Of a stretch of DNA of 64,000 bases, positions 1-10,246 are shown one piece after another. The translations under genes and the position numbers were made by a program. Location: positions 62,001 to 126,000 of the forward strand of contig MCGO01000099.1 in assembly GCA_002104985.1 (NCBI GenBank), in the 5' to 3' direction. Position 1 is the first letter of the stretch; each line of letters starts with the position of its first letter. This DNA is from Rhizoclosmatium globosum (lineage: Eukaryota; Chytridiomycota; Chytridiomycetes; Chytridiales; Chytriomycetaceae). The notes under the pieces are model-generated. The model had not been told where the DNA came from. It searched no databases and was given only the letters and a program-made list of their open reading frames with translations.

Positions 1-946
1 GGCTCATCACCGCGGATTAACTGTCTTTGGTACAAGGTGTGGCTTTCAGTATTTGCTTTATTAATTCTCAGGAATTTAGATAGCGCTCCTCACCATTGCC
101 CGCAATATATAATATGTGGATCAAACCCTTTCTCTCCAAGACATGGCACGAAGAAGTAAAGTACTTCACTTCCTCACTTCTTCGATTTCTTTCCCGACTG
201 AACTAATTTAATCCAGTTTCCAAAGGACGGCTGCAAACTTGAGGAGTAGTCTCGAACAAGAACATTGCAGTCACAGAAGTTTTCGCATTCAAATCCGACA
301 GTCTGACAGCGTAATGTGATATCGGTAATACTGGCTGTGCTCATTGATCAAGTAAGTTGTCATGAGCGTTCCTAGACACATGCGACTGAATTATTCAGGC
401 ACGTACTCAACAGTTATCTTGCTCTATCCTATTCGCCCAGCTCAACGAGATGAAGTTGCAACTAATGCACCCATACGTATAGCTGCTTGTGAACCCAAAA
501 ACTTTCAGGTTTTGTTGATTGTCCTCTTCTCTCATACTACTCTCATTCCGAATCTCGCAGGAGTCCCACACCGTTCGATACACTCCTGATCTATTAAAAA
601 AGCGTTTTCATGTCTCTTTGCATCTCAGCCATAGCGTGACACATTAAATTTCGTCTGCTTCTTTTTGTGGAGAAAGAACAAATCAAAACAGTTGGTTCGT
701 TATGTGACGCTTTACGCAACTACTTCTGGTAAAGGTAACGTTCGCTTCTGTTTTCATACTGATAGTGGCCTCTGGGTGCGAATGGCTGCTTTAGTGAGTA
801 CTTTGCGTCTGGACAAAGGGAGAGGGATGAGTTCATTGTCTTTGTGGCTCTTTGCCTTTTTTCTCGTTCTCAAATAAACCTCAATTGTTATGCATAACTC
901 ATTATTTGTAATATGAAGGAAGGAAGAAAGGGGCGGAAGGCATGCA
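1..946. other. Intergenic, no supported gene
   Basis: I see no convincing gene here. The reading frames present are short, several begin at non-ATG codons, and none gives a recognisable protein or a plausible exon chain. Part of an upstream neighbour's flank may be included. Confidence 0.5.
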
Positions 947-1125
947 CGGATCTCCAGCGTTCCGTGGGAATTCTGTGAGGAATCTCCATGGATTACCGAC
1001 GGAATACCCACAGAATTCCTGTGGTTGGTTCCGAAAGAATTCTGTGGGTGCACATTCTGTAACAATTCCTGTGGAACATTCCAAAGAATCCCCACCGAAA
1101 TTTCCCGTGGATTCCCGATTGAAGA
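947..1125. repeat. Degenerate GAATTC/CTGTGG minisatellite
   Basis: The stretch is built from diverged copies of a roughly 12-20 base theme around GGAATTCTGTGG, occurring in both orientations. At 1008-1024 CCACAG and CTGTGG flank AATTC as a six-base inverted repeat; related words recur near 962, 1035, 1064 and 1105. The frames crossing it simply translate the repeat. No function can be assigned. Confidence 0.55.
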
Positions 1126-1370
1126 CCTACAGATTTTCAGTGGCAGTGGTTTAGCGGTGTATGAGGATGGAAAATGGGGCTGGTTCCGTCAAGCCAATGT
1201 TCAGCCCCATGTGCAGCGCCTCATTGATTGAGGTTGGAACAGCGGCATGCCAAGGGACACGATACTGAGTTACAAACAATACTGAGAGGACATTCTGTAT
1301 TTGGCACTATCGGTATTTAATTTAGTGCGAGTAAATCTTTACTTTTCGTGACCAAATAATTATATACGAA

Positions 1371-3034
1371 TTAATCATTTTGCTCCAAATCAAATTGTTG
1401 AAATGGCATTGCCCCCAACTCCAACTCCACATCTCTAGTCCGACCCAGATTCACTCTCTTCCTAGCCGCACCTTCCACTTCTCCCTCTAACCTTCGTCTC
1501 AAACTACCCCCATGATCCCCCTGCCCACCTCCCAAATACTCTCGTTGACTCCTACTATGTCCTGTACCTCCATTCGACCCAACACGCATCCGAATCTCAC
1601 TCGGCAAACACGGATTTGGCCCCTCCCTCCTAAAATATGCAAACCGCCTGGCTTCCCGTACATCCACCCTCCGCTCCGGGTCATACACCAACAACGCCTG
1701 CACAAGTTCGACAGCTCCATTACTCGCCCCAACACCCAATACAGCTTTCACTTGTGAATACGGGTTCATACGCACGGGATCGATCTTGAATAAGTGATAG
1801 AGAGGGAGGTGAGTCATTGATGGCCAGATTTGAGGAGTTGGGTAACCGAGGAGGTTCGTTATGCGTGTAAGTTGGTCTGGATCAGTTTTTCCTGGGAGTA
1901 GAGGTTTTGTGATGAGGAGTTCGGCGAGGATGCAGCCTGTTGACCTTGATTGGGTCTTGAGTGGTGAGGAGAGATAATAAGCAAAAGCACATACCACATA
2001 TCGACGGCAGTTGTATAGGTTTTAGCGCCGAGGAGAAGTTCAGGGCTGCGGTACCACAAAGTTACGACACGAGGAGTCATAGGTATCGAGGGTGAGGAAA
2101 AGTGGCGGGCGAGACCAAAATCAGCTGCGTTACAGCAGTTCAGAGATGCAATTTAAGAATAATCCAGTCTACGCACCGATTTTTAGGATTCCGTGTGAGG
2201 TTAAAAGTAGATTTGACATTTTGAGGTCCCTTTGAGACAGCCGTTGTGCACCAAATAGTATGAGAGAAAAATATCCCGGTGTGTGCATATAATAGGATCA
2301 GGAATAGTTTATAATTGGTGCATGGTTGTCAGAATTGCCATGTGAGAATAGGAATCCCGCAGACGAGCCAAGAACGAGCGAATGAAGTGTGAAGAAGAAG
2401 CGAGCACAAAGTAATAAGCTCCTCTGCATACATGTGAAATAGTACAGAAGCCGCACCTGTGAATAATGTGACGGTCATGCAAACACTCCAACCCAGCCAA
2501 TAACTGAGTCATGAGACACTTGACTTCACGCTCAGTAAAACGCGGAGGATTCAATTGAGTGATAACATTGTCCATGAGTGCTGCCAGATCAATCTCGCAC
2601 AGTTCCATAACCATAAACACGTCTGTCAAAGCTGTCCCAACCACGACCTCCAGCACCTTTTCGAGTATGAAATAAGCACTCAAAGCAATGAACGAACGCA
2701 GTACGTACGCGCACGATGTTATCATGGTCAATGGCCTTAAGCAGCTGAATCTCTCTCAGAGCAGCCAAGGGAAAGCCGTCCTGTTCACCGGCAAATCGAA
2801 TTCGCTTCAACGCAACTTTCTCGTTTGTTTCTGCGTTCTTTGCAGCGTCTTTTTGGCCGGAATTGGATCAGGAACCTTGGTTAGAAACCAAGTATACTCA
2901 CACACAACGCCGTACGTTCCTTCGCCGACTCGTCCGACTTTTGTGAATCGACGAACTGATTTGGAACGCCCAAAGAACTCAGTCGGAACAGATGTCCGGG
3001 AAAGTGACACGGAAAGAAGGGCTCCAGGTGTCAT
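1371..3034 (-). CDS. CDK10: Cyclin-dependent kinase 10 (CDK10) homologue
   Basis: Multi-exon Ser/Thr kinase of the CDK10 branch of CMGC kinases, nuclear, expected to pair with a cyclin. Translating in order shows the glycine loop GEGTYGVV at the end of exon 1, then VALKRIRF (ATP lysine), the C-helix [10 protein letters not shown] in place of PSTAIRE, an EVVVG strand, [12 protein letters not shown] split by an intron, ADFGLAR, and [18 protein letters not shown]. The last motif, with EVVVG and KPLLPG, is typical of CDK10 rather than CDK11. All catalytic residues are present. At least five short introns are needed; one is about 50 bp and ends near 2830. The start is taken at the ATG at 3034; an in-frame ATG lies at 3109. 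The C-terminal tail after the kinase fold is basic and low in complexity. Confidence 0.85.
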
Positions 3035-3276
3035 CTTCTCTTTGTCTATTATTTCTATTCTTCTTGAACAGGTACTTATGTTAACAGACGGAGAAAATGC
3101 GAATAGCACATTGTTCCCGAAGTTTATATCTTCATTGCCTTGTTCTCAGTTCATCTACAAAACATGATTTATCATGAGAACATAGCTGCATGTTTTATTA
3201 TTGCTCAAGTGGAGTAAACCCTGAGATGAAAGAACCATTTCAGAAAGTAAAAGAACAGTGAAATAAGCACTAAAAG

Positions 3277-3438
3277 TCAGCTCTGCAGCAGTTCTTGCAA
3301 GATATGGTCTGGATTAGTCCCAGAAACACCATCCAAACTCTGGATGCATTGCGCTGTCCCCATTTCACTCAGATCTTTGGACAAAGTTTCTCCTTGTGGT
3401 ACTTTAATTAGCTCTTGCGTGTCAGTGTAGCCTTCCAT
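3277..3438 (-). CDS. Possible 53-residue ORF, unrecognised
   Basis: An uninterrupted ATG-to-TGA frame of 53 codons with a balanced, protein-like composition (acidic N-terminus, ending ILQELLQS). An in-frame stop lies directly upstream. It has no signal peptide, membrane segment or known motif. It could be a genuine small gene or the last exon of a decayed gene; it sits between CDK10 and a kinase relic, in an otherwise gene-poor stretch. Confidence 0.22.
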   Translation of the reverse strand: MEGYTDTQELIKVPQGETLSKDLSEMGTAQCIQSLDGVSGTNPDHILQELLQS

Positions 3439-3599
3439 GTATTCCGGGATAGATTGTCATTGTCAGACAAAACAAAGCCAATCACCGTCACTGTAGAATA
3501 GTTAGAATCGACAAAACGAATTTGAATAGCGTGAAAAGGGTTGTGTCTGAGATGAAAGTCTTGGCGCACTCCAAGCATCAACAATAGAATAAGATTAAG

Positions 3600-3794
3600 A
3601 TGGTGTTGCCGCTTTTTGATGCATCTTCTTATGCGTTGTTATCGGCTGTCCATGTCATTGAGTTCCGTATTCCTTTTGGCGATTTGATTGATGGCTCGCA
3701 GTACCTCCACCAGTGTATGGGACTCTGCCATAGAGACATTAAGCCTGGAATCTTGTTCTTGTCGATTGATAGGGAAGTTTTGTTTATTGGTTAG
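3600..3794 (+). pseudogene. Protein-kinase relic (catalytic-loop fragment)
   Basis: The frame contains YLHQCMGLCHRDIKPGILF, which closely matches kinase subdomain VIb (YLH..G.CHRDIKPeNiLl). The invariant Asn after HRDIKPG is replaced by Ile, and the frame ends before the DFG motif; the flanks show no glycine loop, activation segment or C-lobe. I read it as a decayed fragment of a CAMK/SNF1-like kinase gene. The nearby CDK10 gene is on the opposite strand and of a different subfamily, so this is not simply its duplicate. Confidence 0.5.
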
Positions 3795-4270
3795 TTCGAC
3801 GATAATGATAATATGATAAAACTATTCCCCTTAGTCTGCAATGACTGTGACAAGTTTCAACTTCCTGGGCTAACTTTCCGGTAGAAATAGTAATGCGAGC
3901 AATTGTGTTGAGGATAAGAGTAGCTACTTTGGATTGTTTTACTGTGTTAACTATAAGTTGCGATTCGTGCACAAGACCAAAAGCATCCCACCGCCAGAAA
4001 TCCAGCATGTATGGATAGTATTAAATTATTAATGATACATTTACCTTTTGATATCTCTTGTTTTAGTATGGAGTCTTTGTTATGCTGTGTTCAAGACCAA
4101 AGACGCGACGAGAGTTGAAGCTGTCTTGCTACGCCATGCCCCGGCAGTATACTGACATTCCATACTTCTTCTACCTCGTAATATAATACGTATAGATATA
4201 TTAGTCTATTTGGACGCTTCAGATCATGAAACTCCGCGAATATAATTACATATACCTTACAATTGTCAAC
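3795..4270. other. Intergenic, AT-rich
   Basis: AT-rich sequence between the kinase relic and tRNA-Arg. No gene is supported. Confidence 0.5.
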
Positions 4271-4342
4271 GCCCGGGTAGCGCAGCGGCAGCGCATTTGC
4301 CTTCTAAGCAAGTGGTCGTGGGTTCGATCCCCACCTTGGGTG
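4271..4342 (+). tRNA. tRNA-Arg (anticodon TCT)
   Basis: A complete cloverleaf can be folded by eye: acceptor GCCCGGG pairs with CTTGGGT (with G-T pairs), a GCGC D-stem, an anticodon stem TTTGC/GCAAG enclosing loop CTTCTAA with anticodon TCT, and T-arm GTGGG-TTCGATC-CCCAC. It decodes AGA arginine codons. No intron is seen. A run of four T residues at 4344-4347 fits a Pol III terminator. Confidence 0.95.
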
Positions 4343-4343
4343 C

Positions 4344-4347
4344 TTTT
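4344..4347 (+). terminator. Pol III terminator of tRNA-Arg
   Basis: TTTT two bases after the discriminator base of tRNA-Arg, the usual Pol III stop signal. Confidence 0.6.
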
Positions 4348-4568
4348 GGCAGTGTGGTCTCAGTTGGGTTAGCGGTTGGAGTTGGGGTGAGCGTACACCA
4401 TGACAACCACAGTTCGTCAAAGAGGATTCCTTTACCATACCTCTCGGTAAGCAACGCAAAATCAACGAGCTGAATCATGGCAACTTTGTCGCATTTTCCT
4501 GCATATCCAAAGCCAAGAACTTGGGTGAGAAGCACCTCAGCCAGAGAGAATCAGAACAGCACTAACCA

Positions 4569-4895
4569 CCACTGCCATATAAATAGTAGTTGGAACTTGT
4601 TTGAAAGAGCGATATCTGATACTCGGGTCTGAGCTTCCCAGGTGTCTGTTCAAGTATCCGAGGGACAGTTTCACGTTCCCAGTCTGATTCAACATCAAAA
4701 GCCCATCCAATCTGATAACAAAAGCAAGAGTTAGACAAGTTAAACATACATTCATATTGGGGCAAAAAGATACATTTACATTGGTGTAAAGTTTGAACAT
4801 TACATTGAGAACGCGAAACATGTAGTCGCCACCAAAAGACAACAGTAGACTGTAGAGCCAACAGGTCTCTTTGAGGCATTCCAGAAGCCACTTGT
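4569..4895 (-). CDS. Possible gene fragment with one well-formed intron, unrecognised
   Basis: Two frames join across a textbook intron at 4712-4779 (donor GTAAATG, internal TAACT, acceptor TTATCAG). The joined product includes FGGDYMFRVLNVMF and then IGWAFDVESDWERETV, with a protein-like composition. The upstream end has two stop codons followed by a possible acceptor (CCGCAG), so earlier exons would be needed; no start codon is evident. Downstream the frame can continue through a doubtful short intron. I cannot name a family. It may be a remnant of a lost gene, since the surrounding 2.5 kb has no clear coding sequence. Confidence 0.3.
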
Positions 4896-6143
4896 CTGCG
4901 GATCATCAGGACATGATCGATTCAAGTCTGGATGCCGGCTGAGGACAACCTGTCCCTAGAACCCAACCAGGTTGCTGCCAGACAACAGTTGCAAGTTCGT
5001 TGGGAAAGCAAGTCAATCCAGGCCAGGAACCTTTTCACCATGGGGCTCTTTCCCAAACGGAGGGATAGTACCTTTGGGAACCTGCCCAACCACGGCTCCA
5101 TGGTCAAGGGGATAGAACACCAGAGTGTGTGAAATCCTAACAAGCACCCCCAACCAGTGGTATGCAAGCCAGTACTACACCACTCTCTCCAGACTCGGGG
5201 CTAGGAGAAACCAAGGCGCAGGTCCCTAAAACGGATATACAGAGACAACTGGTCAAGCTCCTTAGTGCCGATGAGCAAGCAATTCAAGCTGTCCAGTTGG
5301 GAATGTGTAAAGACCAACCAACTGAGTAGCAAGTATTGCAGTCCCAGGAAAGGATATTTGGGTGGATCACAACAGACCAGAACGAGAGCAAGGTGGTGCA
5401 AGTGAAGGTCTTGATGGTGCTCTAGTGGTCATCGAGATGGCAAGTTTTGTGGTTAGGAGAAGCAACAACAGATTGCAAGGTGAGTGTAAAGGTGAGTGCA
5501 AGGCGGTGCCGTTGTTATCTTCCTTTATTGTTTGTTTATGTTCTATCCCATCATTACTGTTAGTTTTCTCTTTTAGATGTTGATGTAGGTATAGTGCTTG
5601 AGTCCTCATGGGCTTGTACTGGCGACGTCTGGGGCCATCGGAACTGCTGTTTGCAGTTCTGGTGAAATTGGCAGCTACAAGCGAGGGATGAGGAGCGCTG
5701 CCGGCAACTCCCTTGATCTCGGTTGATCCAGACCTGAGAGAGAGCGGAGTTGAAAAGGTGGGAATTACCGGCGAAAAGACCCCGTAAGTTGTGACAAGAC
5801 AGGAATATTGTGGAGATGAAGGTAGACTTGGGCAAAAGTATGTGCTTTCAAACAGATATTGACATGGACATAGTTTCGAAGCTATTATCAAGGGGTTGTT
5901 TGGTTATTGAGTTCATGATTTTGTTTCGGTATTTCAATTCCCTTACATTTCTGCTGCTCAGAAAAGTGAATGAACTTCTTCCAAAATGATAGGGTTCAAC
6001 TGACCAACATAAGGACTTGTATGGGCCAAACCAGATGGAACAGGTATAATATAATAAAGGAAATAGTCATAAATGAAACATAGATTTATTGAAGTCACGT
6101 AACCAAGAAAACGCAGAAATAAACAGAGTACAATTAAAGAGTA
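4896..6143. other. Intergenic, unassigned
   Basis: Several overlapping short frames on both strands, none with a recognisable domain or consistent splice chain. The base composition from about 4920 to 5460 is more GC-rich than the flanks and could be a worn transposable element, but I find no terminal repeats or transposase/reverse-transcriptase motifs. Confidence 0.4.
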
Positions 6144-6469
6144 ATCCAGATTGGATCCTGTTCACAAGGGAAATAATAGAATTCCCAGCTGTCTGACATG
6201 TCACAACCGGCAAGTGAACCGCTATGGAGCACTGCCATGGGTCCGAACGGACTTGAGATGTGACACACCAGCCAGCCTGAACAAGAACCAAGTGGACCAG
6301 CAGCCTTAAGACACGTCAATTCAGATCAGAACCTGCTCACAAGGGGAATAGAATTCCCAGCTATCTGACATGTCACAAACCGGCAAGTGAACTGCTATGG
6401 AACACTGCCATGGGTCCGAACGGACTTGAGATGTGACACACCAGCCAGCCTGAACAGGAACCAAGTGGA
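6144..6469. repeat. Direct repeat, two copies of about 150 bp
   Basis: Copy 1 at about 6144-6296 and copy 2 at about 6324-6469 share a nearly identical core, from CTCACAAGGG-type sequence through GAATTCCCAGCT, CCGGCAAGTGAA, TGCCATGGGTCCGAACGG and GAACCAAGTGGA. They differ by scattered substitutions and small indels and are separated by about 27 bp. The copies carry no open frame of interest. This looks like a local tandem duplication or part of a dispersed repeat family. Confidence 0.8.
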
Positions 6470-6906
6470 TCACTTTTGCATTGGGGGAATCAAAGAGGGC
6501 GGAGAATTGTGAAGAGAGGAGGGGGTGAGGAGAGAGATCTGTTTGGAGAGTTAGGCTTTGTGTGGAGGACTCCTGATGACAAGGAGTATAAGTGACTGAC
6601 ATAGAGAAGCTGGTTGGTGGGTGTTTTTTCTTTCAGTTGTGCTGAAAAGATTTGTCTTTTATCCCTGTTTGTTTGTTTGGGCAAAAAGAATTGTCACCAA
6701 AATGGCCGTGCAAAATGATTGGTGGAATTACTTGCACCCCATACATTAGTATCTCTCTGATTTCGTTAAGAGTTATTTATTATGTGTGAAAGTGCTTCTT
6801 GTGGTTATGAATCTGATTTCAAAATGTTAAAAAAAGATACATTCGAGTTTTGGCAAATTCATCATCAAATAATAATAAAGAGAAAGAATACCACACCACA
6901 CACGAA
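6470..6906. other. Intergenic
   Basis: AT-rich towards 6800-6900. No gene is supported; it lies downstream of the 3' end of the HEAT-repeat gene. Confidence 0.5.
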
Positions 6907-9900
6907 TCAAAGCACAGCTGAAACAACAGTATCCAATCTCCCCACATTCCTAAACCGTTTCCTCGCCAAATCCAACTGCTCTACAACAACCTCTCTCGGA
7001 GCTCCTCCACGACACACTGTAACTAGTGCAGCAGAAGCAGCCTCAGCAACTTCACTATTCACATCATCAACATGAATCACAATCCCCTTGATCATCTCAA
7101 CCCAATGCACACTGTCCAACCGAGTCTCCACATAAACACCGTCAACCAGCATCCCGTTTTGTCCGTCTTGTTCAGCAGGGTGTTGCGTATACCAGAATTG
7201 AATCGCGTTGGCAAGGGATACTATTCCACCACTTGCTGCAATTCGAACAGAGTCCGAAGCGTCGTCAAGACGCTTGATGAGGTCCGGGTATATCGTTTTG
7301 AAGTTTTGCGCTGAAGGATGACATTGTCAGAAGAGCAACAACATGCTTTGAAACGTACCAATGAAGGAAACACCAGCATCAGCACCTCCATCCAACAAAA
7401 ATTTTAGTGCCTTCACGGCAGTCAGTCGCGTCTCAACTTCTTCCTCATCTAGGCAAGCAACTGTGACTGGTAGGTACTGCCCACCTTCAGTCGCAACCAA
7501 CGAATCTACCACTGCTTTCGGAACGTAACCCAAGAACTCGTTCTTCTGGGTTGTAGCGGTTGGATCCAGTAGAGAAACGAGGATACTCATTCCAAGGCCT
7601 CGCAATAGTCCCAGCTTTCTACCAGGCTTCCAAATAGCTGATGGCATAACGATACCGTCAATAATCTTTGCAGCATGACTGGAGAGCTCGTTTGTAGAAT
7701 TTAGTGGTGATGCGGATGGCTTGATTAGGTCCAAAAAAGTTGTAAGCAGACTGAGTTTTGTAATCAGTTATCATAACCTGTCATAAAAATGAATACAAAC
7801 CTTTGCCGAACTTCAAATTCTTTCTCCACAGAAACTCCAACAGCAAAGACATCGACTACGTCTTTCAGTTTGGCTCCAACGGCTGCACCAGCCCTTTTCA
7901 AAAACGTGTCTAAAATCCGAACTTCCAAAGTCGAAAAGCGCGTCCAAGATGCAACATTTCTCGCAATTTCATTGCTCCAGAACTTGTCAAAGTATCGCTC
8001 ATAGACATTTCCACCCTCTGCCAGAGATCTCAAAGCGTCTTCTGCATTCCCAACCATCTGCGTCCACCCAGCAACTTTATCACCTCCCTTCACACTGACA
8101 AGCCGCATCGCAACAACAAACAACAAATACCCATCCTCTCCATCCCCATCCCCACCCACACCCCCAACCTTCTCCGCAACAACCTTCAAAACCTCCGACA
8201 CTTCCACTCCAAGCACAACACTCTCCGTCAAACTAACATCCCCTGCCGCCAAAAACCTCGCAACAACCTCCCGCTCCGTCTCTCCCACACCCACAGCCCC
8301 TTTCACCAGCCCCGCAAGAACACGCAACACACCCGTCAGATGCGTAGCACTTGAATCCGGGTTAACCCGCGCATGTCCAACCACCAACGAAACCGCAATC
8401 TTGGGGTCAACATACCTCCCAACCCCAACCACCGCCACCTTCAATTCTTTTGTCACGGATGCATCGTCGCCGCCGAGGACGCGGTAGAGCACGGGAAGGA
8501 GTTTATCCATGTATCCGGAAATGTTAGCTTCTGCGAGTGGGACGACGGCGCCGAGGACGCGTGCGGCTTGTGCACGTGTGTCGACGGACCAGTCGCCTAG
8601 GTCTGCGAGGATGACTTGAATTGTCTTGTCGAGGGTTTCGCGGGTGAAATGTCTGATTCCGATGCGTGGTCGGTCTGTTTGCGTTGTTTTTTTGAGAATT
8701 TGGGGGGTGAAAGGTGCGAATCATTGGTAAACTCACCACTCAACAGTACACCGCCCCTTCCTACGTCCACGTCAATTTCGTTCTTGACACGGTCTTCCCA
8801 TTCGACTTCGTATAAGGCACCGACTTGGTCGAGTGCAGAGATACACTTTTTGCGGACGGATGGGTCTTCATCGACTGTGCCTGCCAAAAGAATCCAGTAT
8901 ACTTTGTGGCCGAGAGACCATCTGTCTGGGTGTTTCAAAAGGATGGAAAGTGCGAGCTGGAGGTAGAGTGATTCACGGACGGATGGAGTCTTGTCGAGTG
9001 TGAGTGCTCTAAGGTCTTCTTATTAGTATGATATTCAGTATTCAGCGTGCTGTACTTGTTTTCTCATAATTGGCTCGTGGTGCTACAAACGCGTCCCAAT
9101 TAACTCGTATTCTTCGTGTTCACTTCGCTCACTGCGTTCCTTCGCGTACGCATCCGCTCTGACATTCAATCACTTCCTCGCTCTCTCTTCTCTTCCTCCT
9201 TTTAACTATTCTCTCCTTCCCGCATTCAGCACTATCTTCTCACACACGCGTACCTCAAGAGCTCCTTGACTTCATCCAGGGCCTGCGCCTCGACCAGACA
9301 AAGCGCAGCAAGGGCCTTCAGCGCATGGCCCCTGACATCCTTGTGCCTGTGCGTCAAACAGCCGCCGAGCTCCTTCACGAACGCCACGATGCTTGGCTGC
9401 ACTTCGCGCGGACAGAACTCGCACAGCGCCACCACGGCCAAACAACTCTCCTTTTTCACGTCGGGAAACGGGTCGTTGAGCGTGCGTCCGAGAATGCGGA
9501 GCGACTCGTCGACGCCGGGCCCAAACACTTGTTTCGTGGCGAGGATGAGCGTGCGGAGAAGGGCAACGAGGTGGTGCCGCACTTCCTCGGACGGCTCTTG
9601 GAGGTCGGCCGGTGAAAGCCGCGACGAGAGTGTCGGAAGCAGCGAAGGGAGTACCGGCACTATGTCAGACGACCCTTCAACGAACCTGTTTCGAAATCTC
9701 TTTTAACGCAGAATTACCGAATTAAAGAAAGGTGAAACAAACCATTTGATTTGGATCGCAGCCAGTTCACGCACCTTTTCAATTGGGTCACTCAGCGAAA
9801 CAAAGAGAAAGGGCCCGATTTGCTCAAACAGTTTCGATGTTTGACGCGCGTTCAAATGCGCTGATTTGGCTTGTTTTGCGATGGATTCAGCGGCTCTTTT

Positions 9901-10082
9901 CTTTGCCAGTCGATCGGATTGAGACGATGTTAGGACATTGGCATCTCGTTGGAGGCTCTGTTTGGAGGTGGTTTGGTTAGGCTTAGTGGTGTTTAGTGGT
10001 TGTGGCAGTGGTGGCTTGCCTGTATCACAGCATCCGTAGCGAGTATCTCGTCGGCTGTCAAAGGTGGAACTGTTGACATCAT
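6907..10082 (-). CDS. DNAAF5: Dynein axonemal assembly factor 5 (HEATR2) homologue
   Basis: Long HEAT-repeat protein in at least six exons. The family known as DNAAF5/HEATR2 acts in the cytoplasm to pre-assemble axonemal dynein arms. Matches to its layout are seen in order: an N-terminal SLQRDANVL stretch, a repeat with LNDPFPDVKKESC, one with HRHKDVRGHALKALAAL, the segment DEDPSVRKKCISALDQVGAL followed by EWEDRVKNEID, and C-terminal HEAT units ending near RLDTVVSAVL. The start is the double ATG at 10079-10082. The first intron appears to begin with GCAAGC, although a weaker GTGATA donor six codons upstream would also keep frame. The intron at 9009-9253 is unusually long (245 bp). The gene is divergent from the GT32 gene, with about 165 bp between starts. 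Other HEAT-repeat families are possible, but the EWEDRVKNE block favours DNAAF5. Confidence 0.78.
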
Positions 10083-10246
10083 TTGTTGAGTTTGTCAGAA
10101 GAGAAAAGAAGGAAGGAAAGACGAGACAAAGAAGAAAGAGAGAAGACATAAACTCAATAATTAATGTAATCAAATTGTTCCTTCGTTTCACTCAATTCCT
10201 TAATGTTCTCTTTTTTCAAACCTTGTTTAATTTATTTGCCCCAAAC

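Noticed and set aside
4266..4535. 89-residue minus-strand frame ending in GIEPTTTCLEGKCAAAALPGR-like sequence
   Set aside because: The end is the antisense translation of tRNA-Arg, a well-known false ORF; the rest has no support.
5200..5891. Possible transposon or retroelement
   Set aside because: No terminal repeats, transposase, integrase or reverse-transcriptase motifs could be found.
9009..9253. Possible extra gene or element in the 245-bp DNAAF5 intron
   Set aside because: Pyrimidine-rich, without frame or repeat structure; treated as an ordinary long intron.
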